From Thermoanaerobacterales bacterium (GTDB lineage: Bacteria > Bacillota > Thermosediminibacteria > Thermosediminibacterales > Tepidanaerobacteraceae): DNA of 12,982 bases. Positions 1-5,940 of this stretch are shown here, in pieces. The number at the start of each line of letters is the position of its first letter. Position 1 is the first letter of the stretch. The stretch lies in assembly GCA_012839145.1 (NCBI GenBank), contig DUNY01000024.1, forward strand, positions 1 to 12,982, read 5' to 3'. The position numbers were made by a program, and so were the translations under genes. Below the pieces are notes generated by a model. The model was not told where the DNA came from. It worked only from the letters and a program-made list of their open reading frames with translations, and ran no database searches.

Positions 1-1
1 G

Positions 2-2227
2 GGTTAAATATGCTGCTATTTTATCATTGTCCATATCAGACTTCCAGTAGCGTTCCCGAGAGCGACGCACATACCAGTTGCTGATGTCATCGATCAGCGA
101 CTCCATGGTTCTGGCTGCACTGGTGATATCAAGGTTATCCATTTCCTGTCGGACTTTTTTATTCACACTGTTTACCTTGGACAACAACCAACGATCCATT
201 TCACTCCTGTCTGTAGGATCTAAAGAATATTGTTTAGGATCAAAATCGTCTATGTTTGCATACAGCACAAAAAATGAATATACATTCCATAAAGTTCCCA
301 GGAACCGCCGCTGAGATTCACTTACCGCATCTTGGTAAAAGCGGCTGGGACTCCAGGGAGGGCTAGCCACATATAGATACCAGCGCATGGCATCAGCGCC
401 TTGCTCGTCCAGTACCTTCCAGGGGTCCAAAACATTGCCCTTGTGCTTACTCATTTTTATCCCTTGTTCATCTAAAATATGGCCCATAACCAGAACATTT
501 TTATAAGGAGATTTATCAAATAACAGGGTAGAAATAACCAGAAGACTGTAAAACCATCCCCTAGTCTGATCAATAGCTTCTGAAATAAAATCCGCCGGGA
601 AGTGTTTATCAAAATAATCCTCATTTTCAAAGGGATAATGATATTGTGCAAAGGGCATGGCACCTGAGTCGAACCAACAGTCTATGACTTCGGGTACCCG
701 CTTCATATCACTGCCACATTTAGGGCATTCTAGGGTTACATCATCTACATAGGGCTTATGCAGCTCTATGTCTTCAAAGGGCTCTTTGCTCATTTCTTTT
801 AGCTCTTGTATGCTTCCCACCGCATGCTGATGGCCACAGTCGTCACAGATCCAGATATTTAATGGTGTTCCCCAATACCTTTCACGGCTCAAGCACCAAT
901 CGATGACATTTTCCAAGAAGTTTCCGAACCGGCCATCCCGAATGTGTTCAGGATGCCAGTTTATTCCCTTGTTTATCTCAAGAAGCTTTTCTCTGATAGC
1001 CGTCGTCTTTATAAACCAACTGCTGCGGCCGTAGTATAATAGAGGAGTATCACACCGCCAGCAAAAAGGATAGCTGTGTTTGTATTTTTGTGATTTATAA
1101 AGGATATTTCGGTTTTTCAAATCCTTTAAAATACCTTTATCTGCATCCTTGACAAACATACCTTCCCAAGGAGACACTTCTTCGGTAAATTTGCCTTGGG
1201 CATCTACTGGCTGCAGTACCGGAAAACCGTATTTTTGCCCAACACGGGAGTCATCTTCACCAAAGGCCGGGGCTATATGCACTATGCCGGTGCCATCATC
1301 CAATGTAACAAAGTCCGCTGCAACCACATAGTAAGCTCTGTCCTTCTCATCTTCAAAGAACGGAAATATTGGCTCATATTTGATGGAGACCAATTTTTCT
1401 CCGGGAAATTTGTCTATTATGGTATACTCACCGTCAAGAACTTCCAGTCTACCTTCGGCTAGGATGAGCTTCTCTCCGTTGTGCTCCACCTTCACATAGA
1501 TATAGTTGTCTTTAACCGCAAGAGCTACGTTGGATGGAAGAGTCCATGGAGTTGTTGTCCATACGAGAAAATACGTGTTTTCTTCTCCGGCTACTGGGAA
1601 TTTTGCAAAGACAGATGGATCTTCCACCTCTTTATACCCCTGAGCCACTTCATGGCTGGAAAGGGAGGTGCCACAGCGGGGGCAATAAGGAACAACCTTG
1701 TTGCCTTTATAAAGCAATCCTTTCTCCCAAATTCTTTTAAGTGCCCACCACACCGATTCAATATAGGTATTATGATAGGTAACGTAAGGATTGTCCATAT
1801 CTATCCAAAATCCTACCCGTTCGGTCATCTTCCGCCATTCCTGCTCATAGGTAAAGACACTGTTTTTACACTTCTTTATGAAGTCTTCAACACCATAGTT
1901 TTCAATTTGGGGTTTTCCGCTTATGCCCAGTTGTTTTTCCACTTCAAGCTCCACTGGAAGGCCGTGAGTATCCCATCCGGCTTTCCTGTCCACTCTGAAA
2001 CCTGTCATGGTCTTGTAGCGGGGAATTAAATCTTTTACCACCCTAGTAAGGACATGACCGGCGTGGGGCATTCCATTGGCAGTGGGCGGCCCCTCATAAA
2101 ATACATAATTAGGCGCATCTTTTCGATTTTCAATGCTCTTTTTAAATACCTGCTCCCTATTCCAAAAATCGAGGACTTTTTCTTCAATAGGGACGAAATT
2201 CATTGTAGGTTCTACTTTCTTAAACAT
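2..2227 (-). CDS. ileS: Isoleucyl-tRNA synthetase (long, type 2-like), 3' end beyond the window
   Basis: Charges tRNA-Ile with isoleucine in the cytoplasm and edits mischarged valine. This reading is my own translation of the minus strand. It starts at ATG 2227-2225, with GGAGGA 5 nt upstream (2233-2238), and stays open to the window edge, giving 742 residues of an expected 1,030-1,050. Visible motifs are the class I HIGH-type signature as HAGH (residues 55-58, inside GPPTANGMPHAGHV), the adjacent GWDTHGLPVE segment, the CP1 editing domain with DGTGIVHIAPAFGEDD, zinc-type cysteine pairs (YCPRCG, FCWRCD, CDDCG, CPKCG), and the KMSKS loop as KMSKH (591-595). The C-terminal anticodon-binding region begins near the edge (YVRRSRERYWKSD). 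The sequence style around HIGH matches the long, eukaryote-like bacterial IleRS known from Clostridia rather than the E. coli type; that subtype call rests on family memory. It is transcribed alone from a T-box-controlled promoter. The Ile-to-Ala change in HIGH is a mild oddity. Confidence 0.97.
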   Translation of the reverse strand, partial: MFKKVEPTMNFVPIEEKVLDFWNREQVFKKSIENRKDAPNYVFYEGPPTANGMPHAGHVLTRVVKDLIPRYKTMTGFRVDRKAGWDTHGLPVELEVEKQLGISGKPQIENYGVEDFIKKCKNSVFTYEQEWRKMTERVGFWIDMDNPYVTYHNTYIESVWWALKRIWEKGLLYKGNKVVPYCPRCGTSLSSHEVAQGYKEVEDPSVFAKFPVAGEENTYFLVWTTTPWTLPSNVALAVKDNYIYVKVEHNGEKLILAEGRLEVLDGEYTIIDKFPGEKLVSIKYEPIFPFFEDEKDRAYYVVAADFVTLDDGTGIVHIAPAFGEDDSRVGQKYGFPVLQPVDAQGKFTEEVSPWEGMFVKDADKGILKDLKNRNILYKSQKYKHSYPFCWRCDTPLLYYGRSSWFIKTTAIREKLLEINKGINWHPEHIRDGRFGNFLENVIDWCLSRERYWGTPLNIWICDDCGHQHAVGSIQELKEMSKEPFEDIELHKPYVDDVTLECPKCGSDMKRVPEVIDCWFDSGAMPFAQYHYPFENEDYFDKHFPADFISEAIDQTRGWFYSLLVISTLLFDKSPYKNVLVMGHILDEQGIKMSKHKGNVLDPWKVLDEQGADAMRWYLYVASPPWSPSRFYQDAVSESQRRFLGTLWNVYSFFVLYANIDDFDPKQYSLDPTDRSEMDRWLLSKVNSVNKKVRQEMDNLDITSAARTMESLIDDISNWYVRRSRERYWKSDMDNDKIAAYLT

Positions 2228-2311
2228 TAATATCCTCCTGTCGTAACTTTAGAGTGATAAAAACTATTCTTTAATATTAAGTAACCATATTGATTGATTC
2301 CTTATACATTA

Positions 2312-2338
2312 TAAAAAAAACCCGTCCCGAAAGGGACG
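2312..2338 (-). terminator. Intrinsic terminator of the ileS T-box
   Basis: On the minus strand CGTCCC, loop TTTC and GGGACG (2338-2323) form a 6-bp GC-rich stem, followed by GG and then eight T residues (2320-2313). It sits just after the T-box core and overlaps the 3' strand of the antiterminator, as expected for mutually exclusive folds. Confidence 0.92.
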
Positions 2339-2473
2339 AGATTTCTCCCGCGTTACCACCCAAATAGGAAAAAGTCTGCCTATATAATGTTAGACCTTTT
2401 ACCTCCTCATTTTGATAACGGCTAACATACCGGCCACTCTTACTCCCATAGTTTTAGAGTCGCACTCAGGGGT

Positions 2474-2476
2474 GAT
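2474..2476 (-). promoter_or_regulatory. T-box specifier codon AUC (Ile)
   Basis: On the minus strand the family-conserved context GAA-x-ATC-ACC-CC places ATC in the specifier position, matching the GAU anticodon of tRNA-Ile and the downstream gene ileS. The call rests on alignment by eye to the conserved 3' side of the specifier loop. Confidence 0.8.
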
Positions 2477-2582
2477 CTTCAGTCATCATTACCTACCGGG
2501 CTTTCACCCTTCCCGGCTCGCTGAAAGGTTTCCTGACGCTTACTGTCCCCATCATGGTTTTAACAATATAACATTATTTTTT

Positions 2583-2611
2583 ATGATATATTATTTTGAA
2601 GTCTATGTCAA
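2583..2611 (-). promoter_or_regulatory. Sigma-A type promoter of ileS
   Basis: On the minus strand a perfect -35 box TTGACA (2611-2606) and a -10 box TATCAT (2588-2583, 5 of 6 matches to consensus) are separated by 17 nt. The predicted start at about 2576 lies just before the first structured part of the T-box leader, which supports the assignment. Confidence 0.85.
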
Positions 2612-2752
2612 CGATTTCTGTATTCTGCTCATTATAGAAAATTAATAATTTGGTATGTTTTTATTTTCAACTGCTGATATTTTTAGTTTTTTGTCATTTT
2701 CTACTCTACTTTGAAACATCGATACAGCTATTTACAGTTTTAGTTAGATAAG

Positions 2753-2781
2753 TTTCCTTATATTTTATTGTGTGATATAAT
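2753..2781 (+). promoter_or_regulatory. Probable extended -10 promoter of the penicillin-binding protein gene
   Basis: A perfect TATAAT (2776-2781) is preceded by TGA, giving the extended -10 pattern TG-n-TATAAT. The -35 position, 17 nt upstream (TTTCCT, 2753-2758), is weak, as is usual when the extended -10 is present. Transcription would start near 2788, leaving a leader of about 135 nt before the ATG at 2923. The surrounding 2640-2750 stretch is AT-rich and shows nothing else I can name. Confidence 0.65.
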
Positions 2782-2858
2782 GTTTTTGTCTACTTATTCT
2801 ACTTTTAAACCTAATGTGTTTATATCTATTTAACCGACCGTATAAGGCCTCAAGAGCA

Positions 2859-2887
2859 ATATTTGTTTTTACAAGTATATTTGTTTT
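2859..2887 (+). repeat. Direct repeat ATATTTGTTTT in the penicillin-binding protein leader
   Basis: The 11-mer ATATTTGTTTT occurs at 2859-2869 and again at 2877-2887, with an 18-nt period. It ends 35 nt before the start codon. It may be an operator or RNA-protein site, or only low-complexity AT-rich sequence. No regulator can be assigned. Confidence 0.4.
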
Positions 2888-2922
2888 AACTCATTTAACC
2901 AGGAGGATCGGGGGAGGTTATC

Positions 2923-5319
2923 ATGTCAAACAAAAAGGCAAGAAAAAAACGAAAGATACTTACTTGGTATAACATAATTATTTTTATTCTGATATTACTT
3001 ATAATTGGTTTTGGAACAGGATTTGGAATATTCATATCTTATGTGAAAGATGCGCCGGAGTTTGACCCAAAGAAATTAAAACCCAGTGAAACTTCAATGG
3101 TCTTTGATCAGGACGGTCAAGTCATCGCCGAGCTGCACGGTGAGCAAAATCGAATACCAGTACCTTTAGAGAAAATACCCAAGAATTTGATAAATGCCTT
3201 TATCGCCATAGAAGATCAATACTTTTATTCTCATAAGGGGGTTAACATCCGCTCTATAATAGGATCTCTGGTTACAAATATAATGCATGGTAAAACCAAA
3301 CGAGGTGCCAGCACCATAACTCAGCAGTTGGTGAAAACCGCTTTTTTATCTCCGGAACAAACCTGGAAGCGAAAAGCTCAAGAGGCGTGGCTTGCCGTGC
3401 AACTGGAAAGACACTATACCAAAGATGAGATACTGGAGTTTTATTTGAATCAAATCTATTTCGGCCATTCGGCTTATGGTGTTGAATCGGCAGCCGATAC
3501 ATATTTTGGTAAAAGTGTGGACGAACTGGATTTGGCAGAATGTGCCATGCTCGCCGGTGTAACAAAAGGGCCTGAGTATTATTCACCTTACTTGAACTTT
3601 GATAGGGCCAAGGAACGCCAAGAAATTATCCTAAACACTATGGCTGAATTAGGGCCCATAAGTAAAGAGGAAGCTGAAAATGCAAAAAAGCAAGAGATAA
3701 ATCTTGTAGGGATAAAAAATGTAGCTGCTGATTATAAGGCTCCGTATTTTACCGATTTCGTAATACGAGAATTGGCAGCCCAATTTCAAAAGGAGTTGGG
3801 TCTTTCCGAGGATGAGGCCTATAACAAGATATATACTGGCGGATTGAAAATTTACACTACCGTTGACATAAAAATCCAAGAGGCGGCCGAGAAGACTTTA
3901 GCGGACCCGAATAATTATCCATATTCGAAAGAAGATGACAATGAGATAGTGCAGCCCCAGGCTGCAGCTGTTGTAATTGATCCTCATACCGGACATATAA
4001 AGGCTTTGGTAGGCGGTCGGGAGCATCAGAGAAAGCTAGGATTCAATCGTGCCTCTCAAGCTTTCCGGCAGCCCGGTTCCACTTTTAAGCCTATAATGGT
4101 ATATACTGCAGCAGTTGATATGGGTTACACTGCCGGAACAGTGATAGATAATTCTCCTGTATCTTATCCTTCGGGTTCAGGGAGTGTATGGTCTCCGAAG
4201 AACTACACAAATGACTTCAAGGGTCTGACTACTATCAGAAGAGCTGTGGCTGATTCGGTAAACGTGGTTGCTGTCAAGGTATTTAATGCTATTGGCGTGG
4301 ATAGAGGAATAGAATATGCCCAAAAACTTGGCATAAAAAATCTTGTCCTTACAGGAAACAAAAATGACAGACAACTTTCAGCCGCTCTGGGAGGCATTAC
4401 AAAAGGGGTTACCCCTTTGGAATTGGTCTCAGCTTTTGGTACCCTTGCTAATGAAGGTATCCATGTAGAACCAATTTCGATTTTAAAAGTTGTAGATAAA
4501 AACGGACGAACCATATTAGAAAACAAACCGGAACAGTGGAGCGCCGTCAGCAAGCAGGTAGCCTTTATTGTAACCGATATGTTAAGAAGTGTTGTAACTG
4601 AAGGTACCGGAAGAAGATTGGCGGATTTTCCATTTCCTGTAGCCGGAAAAACAGGCACTACTTCTGATGACAAAGATGTGTGGTGGGTAGCTTATACTCC
4701 TCACCTGGCAGGAGTAGTGTGGATGGGCCATGATGACCCCGCAACCATGCGCAATGTGGCAGGAGGTTATCAGCCGGCTTTAATGTGGAAACAAATAATG
4801 GCCGTTGCACATAAAGATCTTCCCAAAGCGCAGTTTGTAAAACCAGACGGCATAGTCGGTCCTATAGAGATTTGTATGGATTCGGGAAATCTGCCTACAG
4901 AACTATGTGCTCGGGACCCAAGAGGGCATAGGATTAGAAGAGAATATTTTATAAAAGGTACTCAGCCTACAGAAACCTGTGATGTACACGTAGAAGATTT
5001 TCTGGATGTCTCCACAAATCTTCTGGCAACAGAATATTGCCCTGAAGAATTGGTGGAAAGAATGGTGTTTATTAAACGGCGTGAGCCTTACAAACCTTCC
5101 CCTACAGGTCAGATACCCCTTGATGCCAAGTATGAATTGCCAACGGAGTATTGTGATGTCCATGAATCAGAGCCTGTAATTACTATTCCGGATGAGGATG
5201 ATGACTGGTTCAGTGATAACGGCAATAACAATGATTGGTTCAATGGCAACGGCAATGGCAACAAAAACGGTTGGTTTAACGGCAATAATACCGAGAATGA
5301 TAAAAGCACTGTGCCTTAG
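2923..5319 (+). CDS. Class A penicillin-binding protein (PBP1A-type transglycosylase/transpeptidase)
   Basis: This bifunctional enzyme polymerises lipid II glycan chains and cross-links the peptides on the outer face of the membrane. The 798-residue protein has a short basic cytoplasmic tail, one membrane anchor (about residues 17-40), then a GT51 glycosyltransferase domain (about 60-235) with the catalytic Glu97 in IEDQYFYSHKGV, GASTITQQLVK (128-138) and a second acidic residue at Glu154. The transpeptidase domain (about 310-625) has the nucleophile Ser386 in STFK (386-389), SVN (445-447) and KTGT (576-579), so both active sites look intact. After residue 640 comes a cysteine-containing tail with four [P/A]TE-x-C motifs, then an acidic stretch and a Trp-Phe/Asn/Gly-rich end. 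The start is supported by GGGAGG 5 nt upstream (2912-2917), with a second AGGAGG slightly further away. It is monocistronic and diverges from ileS. Names such as pbpF, ponA or mrcA are used for relatives; I do not choose one. Confidence 0.96.
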   Translation: MSNKKARKKRKILTWYNIIIFILILLIIGFGTGFGIFISYVKDAPEFDPKKLKPSETSMVFDQDGQVIAELHGEQNRIPVPLEKIPKNLINAFIAIEDQYFYSHKGVNIRSIIGSLVTNIMHGKTKRGASTITQQLVKTAFLSPEQTWKRKAQEAWLAVQLERHYTKDEILEFYLNQIYFGHSAYGVESAADTYFGKSVDELDLAECAMLAGVTKGPEYYSPYLNFDRAKERQEIILNTMAELGPISKEEAENAKKQEINLVGIKNVAADYKAPYFTDFVIRELAAQFQKELGLSEDEAYNKIYTGGLKIYTTVDIKIQEAAEKTLADPNNYPYSKEDDNEIVQPQAAAVVIDPHTGHIKALVGGREHQRKLGFNRASQAFRQPGSTFKPIMVYTAAVDMGYTAGTVIDNSPVSYPSGSGSVWSPKNYTNDFKGLTTIRRAVADSVNVVAVKVFNAIGVDRGIEYAQKLGIKNLVLTGNKNDRQLSAALGGITKGVTPLELVSAFGTLANEGIHVEPISILKVVDKNGRTILENKPEQWSAVSKQVAFIVTDMLRSVVTEGTGRRLADFPFPVAGKTGTTSDDKDVWWVAYTPHLAGVVWMGHDDPATMRNVAGGYQPALMWKQIMAVAHKDLPKAQFVKPDGIVGPIEICMDSGNLPTELCARDPRGHRIRREYFIKGTQPTETCDVHVEDFLDVSTNLLATEYCPEELVERMVFIKRREPYKPSPTGQIPLDAKYELPTEYCDVHESEPVITIPDEDDDWFSDNGNNNDWFNGNGNGNKNGWFNGNNTENDKSTVP
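4894..5154 (+). repeat. Fourfold [P/A]TE-x-C motif in the PBP tail
   Basis: The tail after the transpeptidase domain repeats PTELC (658-662), PTETC (682-686), ATEYC (702-706) and PTEYC (740-744). Two of these continue as CDVH, and one further cysteine stands at 651. The spacing is irregular (24, 20 and 38 residues), so this is a motif family and not a simple tandem duplication. An extracellular role through disulfides or metal binding is inference. Confidence 0.7.
5203..5289 (+). repeat. Low-complexity W-F / Asn-Gly coding repeat at the PBP C-terminus
   Basis: Residues 761-789 contain three imperfect units beginning DWFSDN, DWFNGN and GWFNGN, linked by Asn and Gly runs. At the DNA level the triplet pair GGC-AAY recurs. 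Such tails are common at the end of Gram-positive class A PBPs and are likely flexible, lying in the wall zone. Confidence 0.75.
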
Positions 5320-5382
5320 GCTTCCCTAGAACTTAACTTATTAACTTTTGAGCATTATCTTAAGCACCACCTAGCATTTTTG

Positions 5383-5437
5383 AACTAATAAAAAACACCT
5401 TTTGGTAAAAACATCCGAAAGGTGTTTTTTATTAGTT
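5383..5437. terminator. Bidirectional intrinsic terminator between PBP gene and DUF523 gene
   Basis: The arms 5383-5402 and 5418-5437 are a perfect 20-bp inverted repeat, extendable by one T-G and two G-C pairs to 5405/5415 with a 9-nt loop. The core is ACACC/GGTGT, flanked by A6 in the left arm and T6 in the right arm, so transcripts from either side see a hairpin plus U-tract. It ends the plus-strand PBP transcript and the minus-strand pheS-to-DUF523 train. The rest of 5320-5463 holds nothing else I can identify. Confidence 0.93.
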
Positions 5438-5463
5438 TTGCAAAACAAATAATTATGCATTGG

Positions 5464-5940
5464 TTATATATAAAGCTTCTGTGCCTGTTTTAAATAATCC
5501 TCCGAATCTATTACATTTATACCATGTTCTCGCAAATATGCCGCAGTAACTCCCATACCCGAACGCAATTTTCCGTTAAATGTCCCGTCATATACACATT
5601 TGCAGCCACATGAGGGGCTTTTCGATTTTAATATAGCTCTATCTGCCCTAAAAAGCTTTGCGAGTTTAAATGTCTCTTTAGCGCCTGCTAAGAAGTTTTC
5701 AGTTACATCTTGACCTTTATCGGTAATCACTCTGGCCTTGCCTTCTAAGACATTCTGGCCGTCCCCTCCGATTATTTCAGAAGGATCTCTGGGAGTAGGC
5801 AAGCCTCCAGCTTGTTCTGGGCAAAAGGGCACTGCTTTTCCTGTTTTTACCATATCGGAAAAAACCGCTTCTGCATTACTTTCACCGTCGTACCTGGTAT
5901 CTAAACCCACTAAACATGCACTTATTAAATATTTTTTCAT
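5464..5940 (-). CDS. DUF523 (TudS-like) iron-sulfur protein
   Basis: A 158-residue single-domain protein with the full DUF523 pattern: N-terminal SACLVGLDTRYDG, FCPEQAGGLPTPR (39-51), GQDVTENFLAGA and the LKSKSPSCGC segment followed by YDGTFNGKLRSGMGVTAAYL. A characterised member, TudS, is a thiouracil desulfidase that binds a [4Fe-4S] cluster with only three cysteines, leaving one iron free for the substrate sulfur. Cys9, Cys40 and Cys111 here are the natural counterparts; Cys113 and Cys115 are extra. Many relatives have a second N-terminal Cys (C-x6-C-R-Y), which is Thr15 here. The activity on thiolated bases is inferred from the family and not shown. The start ATG overlaps the mutS2 stop (ATGA), with GGTGG about 8 nt upstream inside mutS2, so translation is probably coupled. 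It is the last gene of the train and ends before the bidirectional terminator. Confidence 0.93.
   Translation of the reverse strand: MKKYLISACLVGLDTRYDGESNAEAVFSDMVKTGKAVPFCPEQAGGLPTPRDPSEIIGGDGQNVLEGKARVITDKGQDVTENFLAGAKETFKLAKLFRADRAILKSKSPSCGCKCVYDGTFNGKLRSGMGVTAAYLREHGINVIDSEDYLKQAQKLYI

Larger units (their letters stand above)
2312..2576 (-). promoter_or_regulatory. T-box riboswitch leader of ileS (isoleucine specifier)
   Basis: This transcribed leader senses uncharged tRNA-Ile and lets transcription continue into ileS when isoleucine charging is low. Read on the minus strand, it shows a Stem I with an AGTAA loop-E-like segment (near 2545), a distal hairpin built on GCCGGG / CCCGG, and a specifier segment GAAGATCACC in which ATC (2476-2474) is the isoleucine codon, followed by the usual A. 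GGGG and CCCC segments close the stem. The T-box core GGGTGGTAACGCGGG lies in 2347-2362, where TGGT would contact the tRNA acceptor end. It is followed directly by the terminator whose 5' arm (CGTCCC) can instead pair with the T-box GGG. The 3' end and start point are estimates from the terminator and promoter. All core elements of the family are present, so I am confident of the class. Confidence 0.93.

Noticed and set aside
472..663. 63-codon minus-strand open frame inside ileS
   Set aside because: It is in another frame of the same strand as ileS, which has a clear KMSKS region across these bases.
1481..2029. 182-codon plus-strand open frame opposite ileS
   Set aside because: It lies fully antisense to the well-conserved IleRS coding frame, shows no family motifs, and has no ribosome binding site of note. 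It is a shadow frame.
2412..2645. 77-codon plus-strand open frame over the T-box leader
   Set aside because: The same bases form a complete structured T-box leader and promoter on the other strand, and the peptide has no recognisable features.
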